The notes below the pieces were generated by a model. That model was not told the origin of the DNA. It was given only the letters and a program-made list of their open reading frames with translations, and did no database searches. From positions 1 to 9,027 of the forward strand of contig JAATVL010000140.1 of NCBI GenBank assembly GCA_014523525.1: a stretch of 9,027 nt of DNA. The letters are read 5' to 3'. Made by a program: the position numbers and the translations under genes. Source of the DNA: Nitrososphaerales archaeon TH703 (GTDB taxonomy: Archaea > Thermoproteota > Nitrososphaeria > Nitrososphaerales > Nitrososphaeraceae). Positions 1 through 6,484 of the stretch are shown here, piece by piece; the stretch's first letter is position 1, and the number at the start of each line of letters is the position of its first letter.

Positions 1-583
1 GAACTATAGGAATCCTATCAAAAAAATTGGATTGACTTTCATGAAGAGTCACTATAATTGGAATTGCTGCTTCAATATCTTTTCTCTTATCCAAAAATAT
101 CCGAGCTCTTCTCATCTGGTTTAAAGAAAATCTTGATACATTAAAATCATAAATTTTCATCCAATGCTTACAGTCAATTAATAATGCAATCTTGTGATAG
201 AATCCAATTACGTCTATCTGAATTCTAGGTTTATTGAACAGGACATTTCTCTCGAAAGGGTATCCTGCAGATTTTATTAAAATGCATGTAAATAATTCAA
301 AGTCATTCCACCGTAATTTCTTTGAGAGGTCCTCTGGATCGCACCCTTGTCTCATAACCAAAAGAATGGTATGCAGTTTGTCTTTTTCTGAAAAGAAAAC
401 AGAATCTTTTGATAAATGACCAATTCCTAACATTATTAAGTAATTTAATAACTCCTTTGCTGTTGTTCTACTCGTAATCTCACATAATTCTTGAAATTTA
501 TCGATACTTAGATTATTGGGCATTGTCACAAGTGATTTGACAAGTAATTCATCATTAATTGAAAATTGCAGCTTTTCACTCAA
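1..583 (-). CDS. Predicted helix-turn-helix plus PD-(D/E)xK (Mrr-like) nuclease, 3' part missing
   Basis: The minus strand is open from a TTG at 583 to the window edge, giving 194 residues; an in-frame TGA lies about 20 codons upstream of that TTG. Residues ~10-92 are helical, with what look like one or two winged-helix units (around KFQELCEITSRTTAKELLNY at 29-48 and PEDLSKKLRW at 83-92). Residues ~93-194 carry a restriction-endonuclease-like core: FELF with E96, QIDVIG with D124 and LLIDCKHW with D137 and K139, the E...D...DxK metal-binding pattern. A later segment (NQMRRARIF, then IPIIVTLHE) resembles the helix and strand that follow the core in Mrr-type folds. It may cleave or process DNA, but the substrate is unknown. 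There is no methyltransferase or partner on the visible side, so a restriction role is not supported. The start is uncertain (GTG 529 and ATG 523 are alternatives), but the opening MSEK codons match those of the epimerase gene base for base. Confidence 0.72.
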   Translation of the reverse strand, partial: MSEKLQFSINDELLVKSLVTMPNNLSIDKFQELCEITSRTTAKELLNYLIMLGIGHLSKDSVFFSEKDKLHTILLVMRQGCDPEDLSKKLRWNDFELFTCILIKSAGYPFERNVLFNKPRIQIDVIGFYHKIALLIDCKHWMKIYDFNVSRFSLNQMRRARIFLDKRKDIEAAIPIIVTLHESQSNFFDRIPIV

Positions 584-616
584 TTCAGTAGCAAAAATAA
601 AATCATTAGATCAAGA

Positions 617-627
617 TTTATTTATTT
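617..627. promoter_or_regulatory. TATA-like element in the divergent promoter region
   Basis: The T/A run TTTATTTATTT is centred about 24 bases upstream of the ATG at 646, the distance expected of an archaeal TATA box for a leaderless or nearly leaderless transcript. On the other strand the same bases read AAATAAATAAA and sit about 39 bases upstream of the TTG at 583, so they may also serve the nuclease gene with a short leader. The whole spacer between the two genes is only 62 bases. The call rests on position and composition alone. Confidence 0.45.
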
Positions 628-645
628 CTAGTCGCAATAATATAC

Positions 646-1353
646 ATGACTTTTGATCTATTGTGGTTAAGAAGTCATGATAAATTTTTACTAAAACTCA
701 CAATAGTAGGTATATTGTTACTAAGTATAATACACATTTATCTATCAATATCAGTAATTGACTTCAATTCGAAGATTTTTGGGTTTTTACACTTAATCAC
801 AATTCTAATATTAATACTTGTTTTCCTTTCGATTTTAATCAAAGGTATCGTCCCAATAGCAATTTCATGTCTAGGGATAGTCTTACTTTATGGCAGTATT
901 GTCATACCTTCTGTTGCCACTGATTCCCTGGGTCCTTTTTACTACAAAGCGTCGACTGGTAACTTGAATATTGAATCGATAAACCGTGGATCACATGGTT
1001 TTTTTCTCCTTGGTATAGCCATGGTTGCTTTTGGCATAATAATAGCATATAAGCCACATATCCTGTACACACGAAATAGACCGTTACCTGCTCAAGACAT
1101 TTGGGCTAAGTATCCAAAGTGGGATGAAAGATTGCAGTTTTCTGGCACGACGGAATCCCTGATTAGATTGCCAAATCTTTTGAGCGATACAGAAAAGTAT
1201 CTGGTGTGGAGGTATGAGTTCATACTCGTAATTATCTATGGCACTGTTTATCAAGTTCATACCGATTCATTCGTCCCTGAGAGCTCAAAAATATTGAGGG
1301 AATCAAAATCGCACAAGATTATTGGCTTGTCAAAGTATGGATATTTTATCTAA
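646..1353 (+). CDS. Hypothetical membrane protein, four predicted transmembrane helices
   Basis: This 235-residue protein is of a family I do not recognise. Hydrophobic stretches at residues ~17-38, 45-66, 68-91 and 118-135 predict four transmembrane helices, with a polar loop of ~25 residues between the third and fourth. The last ~100 residues are mostly soluble and contain a compact segment (LVWRYEFILVIIYGTVYQVH, 186-205, then FVPESSKILRE) that reads like a small beta-rich domain. There is no signal peptidase site, and basic residues after helix 4 suggest the tail is cytoplasmic. The ATG at 646 has a TATA-like box at the right distance and no Shine-Dalgarno, fitting a leaderless start. It is transcribed away from the nuclease gene and is separated by ~200 bases from the sugar-nucleotide operon, so a link to either is only positional. 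Confidence 0.75.
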   Translation: MTFDLLWLRSHDKFLLKLTIVGILLLSIIHIYLSISVIDFNSKIFGFLHLITILILILVFLSILIKGIVPIAISCLGIVLLYGSIVIPSVATDSLGPFYYKASTGNLNIESINRGSHGFFLLGIAMVAFGIIIAYKPHILYTRNRPLPAQDIWAKYPKWDERLQFSGTTESLIRLPNLLSDTEKYLVWRYEFILVIIYGTVYQVHTDSFVPESSKILRESKSHKIIGLSKYGYFI

Positions 1354-1507
1354 CCAGAGCAATTCCGAATATCTGACTAATACTATTCCAGTCCTGTCGT
1401 TGTTATGTCCTGCTTGCCTGTTCACAAATTTGATGGAATTTCTATCTTGGCAAATTAGATGTAAGAAAAATCCAAATTTGAGTAAGAAAAACTTTGAAGA
1501 TCACAGA

Positions 1508-1523
1508 ACCTTTAATTAAAGGT
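1508..1523. promoter_or_regulatory. Perfect 16-bp palindrome overlapping a likely TATA box
   Basis: ACCTTTAATTAAAGGT is identical to its own reverse complement. Its centre is ~37 bases upstream of the TTG start of the GalT-like gene. The inner TTTAATTAAA could act as a TATA box with transcription starting near 1541, about ten bases before the start codon. A dimeric repressor bound here would block TBP, so an operator is a reasonable inference. In an AT-rich genome a palindrome of this size can also occur by chance. Confidence 0.4.
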
Positions 1524-1551
1524 AAATGGAGGATTTTTTAGGAATACCGAG

Positions 1552-2571
1552 TTGGCCGAACTTAGAAAAGATTACACACTTGAAAAATTTGTAGTTCTTC
1601 CCCCTGATTCATATAAAGTAAAAAATGATACTAAAGAATGTCCCTATTGCCCTGGAAATGAAAATATGACTCCGCCTTCAGTACTGTCGCTAGTAGTAAA
1701 AGAGGGAATGCTCCAAAGATTGTCTGATAACGAAGACAACATCATCGAAAACTGGGATGTAAGAGTTTTTCCAAATTCAAATCCTGTTGTAACATCTGTG
1801 AACGAAAATAATTACAGAGACAAACCTCTCTATAGTGAACCAGCGTACGGCTACCACTTTATTGTTGTTGCAACACCGGATCATGAAGAAAACCTGCCAG
1901 AACTATCTATTGAAAAATGGTCCAATGTTTTATTAGTCTTACAGAATTATCTAAGTCATCTCTACACAAAGAAAAGTGTAACTTATGTTTCCATATTCGT
2001 AAATAGCGGGATCCTATCAGGAAGTGATATTGATCACGCTCATTTTCATCTCATGACATTTTCTACCATACCACCTACTATTGAATCAGAAGCAGAGGCA
2101 TCAAATAGATACCTTAATGAAAATGGAAATTGTCCTGCCTGTAACATAATTTCTACAGAGACTGGAGGCCCAAGACAAATTCTAGACACGGAAAGCTATA
2201 TTGCCATTTCACCTTGGGCTTCAACATATCCTTATGAATTTTGGATTTATCCGAAACGCCATACAACATCCTTTTCAAAGATTTCTCAAAAGGAGTTTGC
2301 AGACCTTGCACTTATCTTGAGATCCACTTTGGGTGGGATGGACAAAGTATTACAGAATCCATCTTTTAATCTAATTTTTCACTTATCACCAGAAAAGAAA
2401 AACAGTCGACAAATTCATTGGCATATAGAAGTTTACCCTCAGATTCATAATTGGTCGGGACTGGAGAGAGGATTTGGGGTTTATGTTAATCATGTATCAC
2501 CAGAAAGATCTGCAGAAGTTTTGGGATCTGCTGCCAGAAAAGAATTTGGAGATGTAATTGGAATCAAGTAA
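1552..2571 (+). CDS. GalT/HIT-superfamily sugar-1-phosphate nucleotidyltransferase
   Basis: The 339 residues match the galactose-1-phosphate uridylyltransferase fold of two HIT-like halves. Visible landmarks are ELRKDY at the start, CPYCPGNE (C30, C33), WDVRVFPN (68-75), TPDHEENLPELS with H111, HAHFH (H162, H164, H166), a second CPAC pair (C194, C197), PYEFWIYPKRH (227-237) and HWHIEVYPQ (289-297). By alignment to E. coli GalT, C30, C33, H111 and H162 would bind zinc and H164 would be the nucleophile that carries the nucleotidyl group. Classical enzymes have HPHxQ; here the Gln is replaced by His166, giving a full HIT-type HxHxH. Exchange of UMP or AMP between a nucleotide sugar and a sugar-1-phosphate is therefore likely, but the substrate is not determined and no galactokinase is nearby. 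The TTG at 1552 is chosen because family members begin with ELRKDY and no other start lies between it and the upstream stop; AGGA sits ~8 bases before it. Confidence 0.85.
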   Translation: MAELRKDYTLEKFVVLPPDSYKVKNDTKECPYCPGNENMTPPSVLSLVVKEGMLQRLSDNEDNIIENWDVRVFPNSNPVVTSVNENNYRDKPLYSEPAYGYHFIVVATPDHEENLPELSIEKWSNVLLVLQNYLSHLYTKKSVTYVSIFVNSGILSGSDIDHAHFHLMTFSTIPPTIESEAEASNRYLNENGNCPACNIISTETGGPRQILDTESYIAISPWASTYPYEFWIYPKRHTTSFSKISQKEFADLALILRSTLGGMDKVLQNPSFNLIFHLSPEKKNSRQIHWHIEVYPQIHNWSGLERGFGVYVNHVSPERSAEVLGSAARKEFGDVIGIK

Positions 2572-2604
2572 ATTTAAAACTTATTTTATTCAACAGGATG
2601 TATA

Positions 2605-3054
2605 ATGGTAAACCTTGAAACAGCAGTATCTTTAGCTAGTTTAGGGTTAATAGTTATGTTTGTTCTTCTAATGTATTCATTTGTATCTTTTCTAATTGGA
2701 CCAAATTCCAAAGGACCAGATATAGTAGTTCAGCCAGAAGGAGTTATAATACAAATTGTGTCGATATCTGCAGCCCCCGGAATAATACTGGCGGGAATTA
2801 CCTACGGTCTAGTGAAAAATTATGGATCGAAGAAAATTGGAATCATCCTCTGTGCATCGGGAATAGTTCTACTAATTGGTATTATTCTAACTCAGAAGAT
2901 GATTGGGAAAATACCAGAAAGCCTGTATGTACCTGGACTTGTTCCAGGTACATACGCAATTTTAGCAGCCGGATTTGGAATCATCATAATAGGAATTATT
3001 ACTTTTATGACAGAAGGAAAAAGAAAACCACCAATAGGAGAAGAAAACTTTTGA
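2605..3054 (+). CDS. Small hypothetical membrane protein, four predicted helices
   Basis: The 149-residue product is dominated by hydrophobic segments at ~8-31, 47-70, 77-96 and 117-136, with a short basic tail (GKRKPP) that suggests a cytoplasmic C-terminus. I do not recognise the family and see no catalytic motif. The ATG is preceded by AGGATG at 2595-2600, a plausible ribosome binding site, and lies 33 bases after the GalT-like stop. The TGA stop overlaps the TTG start of the epimerase gene by four bases, so the two are probably co-translated. The protein may anchor or assist the neighbouring sugar enzymes at the membrane, but that is only inferred from position. The codons for residues 107-117 form a perfect inverted repeat. 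Confidence 0.75.
   Translation: MVNLETAVSLASLGLIVMFVLLMYSFVSFLIGPNSKGPDIVVQPEGVIIQIVSISAAPGIILAGITYGLVKNYGSKKIGIILCASGIVLLIGIILTQKMIGKIPESLYVPGLVPGTYAILAAGFGIIIIGIITFMTEGKRKPPIGEENF
2925..2955. repeat. Perfect 13-bp inverted repeat with 5-base loop inside a coding region
   Basis: GTATGTACCTGGA at 2925-2937 is followed by the loop CTTGT (2938-2942) and its exact reverse complement at 2943-2955. A U-G pair could extend the RNA stem by one. It lies in the membrane-protein gene, encoding around YVPGLVPGTY, about 95 bases upstream of the epimerase start. No T-run follows it, so it does not look like a bacterial-type terminator. It could affect mRNA processing or translation of the downstream gene. 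Confidence 0.8.
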
Positions 3055-4517
3055 GTGAAAAGATACCAATACGAAATATTTATTTTAAGAAGAAAATTCT
3101 TCCTATCGAGATTTTTCACAATGTTCTAGATGACAGCTATAAGCTTTCTCATGATTTGAATAGCCCCGTACTTTCAGTCGTAATTGGAACAAAACCTGAT
3201 TTTTATAAACAAGCTCCGGTAATGATAGAAGCATTACAACAAAAATTACCGGCATTTGTAATAGATACCGGACAACACTTTGATGATCTTCTTGGATTTG
3301 GCATCCAAGAATTTGAATTGCAAGATCACATTGCATGTAATCTTCAAATTAGAGGAGACTTGATGGAAAAAGCAAGCGAGCTAATTTTAAAATTTGGTTC
3401 GTTTGGCAGGTATTTGAAAAAGAATTTTGGAAATTTCTCTCAACTTCTACCAATAGTCCATGGCGATACACTTGTCGCAGGTATCGCACCACTAGCATGG
3501 GTCTTTGGAATGGGTCAAAAAGTTGCCCAGAATGAAGCAGGATTACGATCCATGAGTCCTGAGTCAATTAAATATCTAAAAGTTAACGAGGACCCAACAA
3601 AATCCAGTCTTGAAAAATTTATAGATTCACAATTTGAAGGTAGATGGTTCTTGGCAAGAGAGGAACCATTTCCTGAGCAAATAGATACTTGGATATGTTC
3701 TGCAGGAACACAATTTTTCTTTGCACCAACTCAACTCAACAGAGATAATTTAGTTCGTGAGGGATATCCAGAAGAATTTATTCATGTTGTTGGAAATTCA
3801 GTGGTAGACGCAATTGAGATTAAGAGAAAAAATAAACCAAAAACTAGTTTATTTGATATTTACCCAAAATTAGAAACAGATGAATGGATTAGGATAGACA
3901 TACATAGAAGAGAGAATCTTACAGAGCATAGATTTTCATCAATAATAAAAAGTATATCTTATTTGATTAGAAATACTGATTATAAGTTAGTTCTAATCAT
4001 GCTAAATGCGATGAAATCAGCTTTAAGATCATATCATCTTGAACAAAATCTACTAAACCTAGCAAAAGAATATCCAAATAAATTCATTATCACTCCTTTA
4101 TGGAAGGAGTATTCTCATGTGATAGAATTTTTGGATAGTGGACGTTGTTGGGCAGAGATGACAGACTCGGGTTCCATCCAAGAAGAATTATTATACTTTC
4201 CAAATGTTTTATCCCTTACAGTCAGGTTAAATACCGATAGACCAGAAACAATTTTTGATGCCCGTGGTAATATTCTTATCCCACCAGTAAATTCCTCATG
4301 GATCACTACCCTCATAGATGAAGCATACAACCGAAAAGAAGGACTCGGCCTTGAGTTGAAGAAAAAAAGAAAGATTTACGGTCAGCCAGGCATGGTATCA
4401 AAGAATATTGTCAAAATTGTGAAAAAGGAATTTGAAAATGGTGATGCAAATTTCTATCCATGGCTTCATCAAAGGATTGGTCTCTGGAAAGAAAAACAGA
4501 TCATAGATTACATGTAA
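3051..4517 (+). CDS. UDP-N-acetylglucosamine 2-epimerase (WecB/MnaA family), long form
   Basis: This enzyme family interconverts UDP-GlcNAc and UDP-ManNAc in the cytoplasm, a step toward ManNAc-containing glycans. Family landmarks run in order: VVIGTKPDFYKQAP (43-56, K53), DTGQHFD (72-78), HGDT (137-140, D139), NEAGLR (161-166, E162), PFPEQ (206-210, E209), FFFAPTQLNRDNL (222-234), VVGNSVVDA (246-254), HRREN (285-289, H285), TDSGSIQEE (371-379) and RPET (397-400). The catalytic Lys, Asp, both Glu and His known from E. coli WecB are thus present. At 488 residues it is over 100 longer than usual, with ~40 extra residues at the N-terminus, ~30 between EAGLR and PFPEQ, and a C-terminal tail. HVEAGLR is changed to QNEAGLR and TDSGG to TDSGS. 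The TTG start overlaps the previous stop in TTGA, which implies translational coupling. A hydrolysing epimerase is an alternative. Confidence 0.87.
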   Translation: MSEKIPIRNIYFKKKILPIEIFHNVLDDSYKLSHDLNSPVLSVVIGTKPDFYKQAPVMIEALQQKLPAFVIDTGQHFDDLLGFGIQEFELQDHIACNLQIRGDLMEKASELILKFGSFGRYLKKNFGNFSQLLPIVHGDTLVAGIAPLAWVFGMGQKVAQNEAGLRSMSPESIKYLKVNEDPTKSSLEKFIDSQFEGRWFLAREEPFPEQIDTWICSAGTQFFFAPTQLNRDNLVREGYPEEFIHVVGNSVVDAIEIKRKNKPKTSLFDIYPKLETDEWIRIDIHRRENLTEHRFSSIIKSISYLIRNTDYKLVLIMLNAMKSALRSYHLEQNLLNLAKEYPNKFIITPLWKEYSHVIEFLDSGRCWAEMTDSGSIQEELLYFPNVLSLTVRLNTDRPETIFDARGNILIPPVNSSWITTLIDEAYNRKEGLGLELKKKRKIYGQPGMVSKNIVKIVKKEFENGDANFYPWLHQRIGLWKEKQIIDYM

Positions 4518-4521
4518 CTAT
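4508..4521. other. Stop-to-stop junction of two convergent operons, with small palindrome
   Basis: The TAA of the epimerase gene (4515-4517) directly abuts the complement of the TAG of the GlmU-like gene (4518-4520). TTACATGTAA at 4508-4517 is a perfect 10-bp palindrome, and ATAG (4503-4506) and CTAT (4518-4521) could pair outside it with one unpaired A. Each transcript must therefore end inside the other's coding region. T-rich tracts are present there in both directions: CTTTTT and CTCTTTTCTTTC just past the junction on the plus strand, and GTTTTTCTTTCC on the minus strand. Confidence 0.7.
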
Positions 4522-5768
4522 TGTAGGGTAAATCTTTTTGAGCGTACGCCGTACTCTTTTCTTTCATTCCTTGTGACATCAAAAAGTTCTCTCATCATTG
4601 ATTCATATGATAAAGACATATTGACATTTCTTCTTGACATCATCCTTTTTTGAAATTTTATTGCCAAAGATATATCCATTTCCACATTTTCAGACCCAAC
4701 ACCTTGACCATAGATCACGTAGGAAGGAACATCATTAAAAATATTACCATGGATATGTGATGATACACCAATTTTCATTCCACAATAAATATTTGTACCT
4801 ATTGAAGTTTTTGCCATATCTCCAAAAAAGGAACCCAACTTAATTGTGTTTGTGTCTTTTTTTTCATTTCCTATTTTCATTGAAATTGTACCGTAGGTCA
4901 TTTTGAGGTCAGATGTGATTGTATTAGCACCAATATTTACCCATTCACCGACATAACAATGACCTAAATAGCCCAAGTGAGATTTGTTAGTATAATCCAA
5001 TATGATTGAAGAATCTATTTCTCCTCCTATGCGACAATTATTACCAATGTATGAACTGTTGATAATAGAATATGGTTTTATTTGAGTGGACTGTCCGATA
5101 TAAACTGGACCGTGGATTGATGACTGATGAATTACAGATTGAGGACCAATGTAAATGCCTCCATCACTTACATCAAATACAGTCCCTTCATCAATTTTTG
5201 AAGTTTTGTCCACATATACAGGATTTTTACCAATAACTTTTACTCCATTAGGGACTTTATGATTGATTCTAAGTTGATGGTATAGTACATCCTTGAGATG
5301 GGATATAAAATCCCATGGCCAACTGTATAGGATGCCACATTTATCTAGGTTATTGGCGTCAACTATTTCTGTACTTAACTTGTTAGGTCTGATTTCTTTA
5401 TCATGAACTATCGATTCATGGAAATATTCAAAGTTGGATTTTTTTAGTCTACCCATTAGTATCTTGCCTCTAAAAGAGATCAAAAAGTCTTTTTTCGCGT
5501 TCCATTTTTTTATGAATGATTTATGAGGAATGAATAATGAATTGATAATGATATCATCATTATTGTATTCAAATTTATTTACGTTGCAATTTGGGTGTCT
5601 TTGAGTAGTTACTTTTTCTAAATATTGCCGTGTTAGGAATTTCGCTGATTTTATATTGAAATGTTCAAAAGTTGTTAGCGATCCAATTTTAATGTCAAAC
5701 AAAGATCTTGTATAACTTAGGGGTACAAAATTTTTCCAACTAGTATCTTCAAAGAAAACGATACCCAT
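4518..5768 (-). CDS. Alternative GlmU-type protein: sugar nucleotidyltransferase-like domain plus left-handed beta-helix acyltransferase
   Basis: The N-terminus (MGIVFFEDTSW..., then PLSYTRSLFDIKIGSLTT at 16-33) matches the variant GlmU family best known from Bacteroidetes and some archaea, which lacks the usual LAGGxGTR loop. Residues ~178-355 form a left-handed beta-helix of hexapeptide repeats (for example KIDEGT, YIGPQS, YIGQST, YIGNNC). Within it the stretch DYTNKSHLGYLGHCYVGEW (258-276) followed by VNIGANTITSDLK (277-289) is the family's acetyltransferase signature. The expected role is acetylation of glucosamine-1-phosphate and uridylylation to UDP-GlcNAc, which would supply the epimerase encoded opposite. 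Length (416) is normal for the family. The C-terminal ~60 residues are helical and basic. The ATG lies three bases after the stop of the upstream nucleotidyltransferase gene, without a Shine-Dalgarno, so it should be co-transcribed. Whether the N-terminal half is catalytic cannot be read from sequence alone. Confidence 0.8.
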   Translation of the reverse strand: MGIVFFEDTSWKNFVPLSYTRSLFDIKIGSLTTFEHFNIKSAKFLTRQYLEKVTTQRHPNCNVNKFEYNNDDIIINSLFIPHKSFIKKWNAKKDFLISFRGKILMGRLKKSNFEYFHESIVHDKEIRPNKLSTEIVDANNLDKCGILYSWPWDFISHLKDVLYHQLRINHKVPNGVKVIGKNPVYVDKTSKIDEGTVFDVSDGGIYIGPQSVIHQSSIHGPVYIGQSTQIKPYSIINSSYIGNNCRIGGEIDSSIILDYTNKSHLGYLGHCYVGEWVNIGANTITSDLKMTYGTISMKIGNEKKDTNTIKLGSFFGDMAKTSIGTNIYCGMKIGVSSHIHGNIFNDVPSYVIYGQGVGSENVEMDISLAIKFQKRMMSRRNVNMSLSYESMMRELFDVTRNERKEYGVRSKRFTLQ

Positions 5769-5771
5769 GAC

Positions 5772-6479
5772 TTATATTTTTCCCAGTCGCTCTACATATT
5801 TTTTGTAGGTTTGAAGATAAGATTTTTTATCACCAATATCAATGAATCCTGATTCAATTTTATATCCATTTACAACCTTTTTCATATCCAGCGCTTTTCT
5901 AACGGCATCATCCATACCATATCCGTTTGAAGCTGGAATCAAGTCAATAAATTCCGGTTCCATGACATAGCATCCTACATTTATTAATCCTTTTATCTCA
6001 GGTTTTTCATTCCATGCAGTAACTCTATTGTTTCCATTTACATCTATGAAACCGTACTTTAGTCTCGTTTTATAGGATAAAAGGGCCATTGAAATAAATG
6101 CCCCAAGTCTATCGTGTTCATTTATCATTTCCGTAAGTGGGAACTCATAGATGGAATCTCCGTATACACATACAAATCTATCATCGATAAACTTCTTAGC
6201 TGTCAATAGCTGTCCCGCGGTAGCTAGAGGTCTATCAGACCTCGCATATTCTATTCTTATGCCAAACCTTTTTCCGTCCTCAAAATAGTCTTCTATTGTT
6301 CTATGTAAGTAGCTTACACAAATTATAATATCATCAAAATTATTCTCATCATTCTTCAACCACTCAATTATATGTTCTAATAGAGGTTTATTTCCGAGAG
6401 GTAACATAGGCTTGGGGATGAAAAAAGTATATGGCTGAAGACGGGTTCCAAGACCGCCAGCTAAGATTATTGCCTTCAT
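5772..6479 (-). CDS. Sugar-1-phosphate nucleotidyltransferase (RmlA / GMP / GlmU-N superfamily)
   Basis: The 235-residue single-domain protein joins an NTP and a sugar-1-phosphate to make a nucleotide sugar and pyrophosphate. It shows the nucleotide-binding loop LAGGLGTRL (6-14), PKPMLPLGNKPLL (22-34, with the sugar-phosphate-contacting Lys), LATAGQL (85-91, usually LGTAGAL), the metal-site segment YGDSIYE (106-112), EKP (158-160), INVGCYVM (166-173) and FIDIGD (212-217). There is no C-terminal beta-helix or cupin, so it resembles stand-alone glucose-1-phosphate thymidylyltransferase or mannose-1-phosphate guanylyltransferase catalytic domains. Base and sugar specificity cannot be told. It is the first gene of a two-gene operon with the alternative GlmU. 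A TATA-like box ~28 bases upstream of the ATG suggests its own, nearly leaderless promoter, even though ThiD-ThiN ends only 45 bases away. Confidence 0.88.
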   Translation of the reverse strand: MKAIILAGGLGTRLQPYTFFIPKPMLPLGNKPLLEHIIEWLKNDENNFDDIIICVSYLHRTIEDYFEDGKRFGIRIEYARSDRPLATAGQLLTAKKFIDDRFVCVYGDSIYEFPLTEMINEHDRLGAFISMALLSYKTRLKYGFIDVNGNNRVTAWNEKPEIKGLINVGCYVMEPEFIDLIPASNGYGMDDAVRKALDMKKVVNGYKIESGFIDIGDKKSYLQTYKKYVERLGKI

Positions 6480-6484
6480 TTAAA

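Noticed and set aside
234..419. Plus-strand open frame of 61 codons
   Set aside because: It lies opposite the HTH-nuclease gene, whose minus-strand frame has clear catalytic motifs; the plus-strand product has no such features.
1322..1519. Possible 65-codon reading frame overlapping the end of the four-helix membrane protein, with one CPAC pair
   Set aside because: It begins inside the preceding gene without a promoter or ribosome binding site, has no recognisable domain, and the membrane protein already ends plausibly at 1353. A frameshifted extension of that protein was considered, but no sequence feature supports it.
2892..3567. Minus-strand open frames opposite the small membrane protein and epimerase
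   Set aside because: They are antisense to genes with family motifs and show no independent coding signs.
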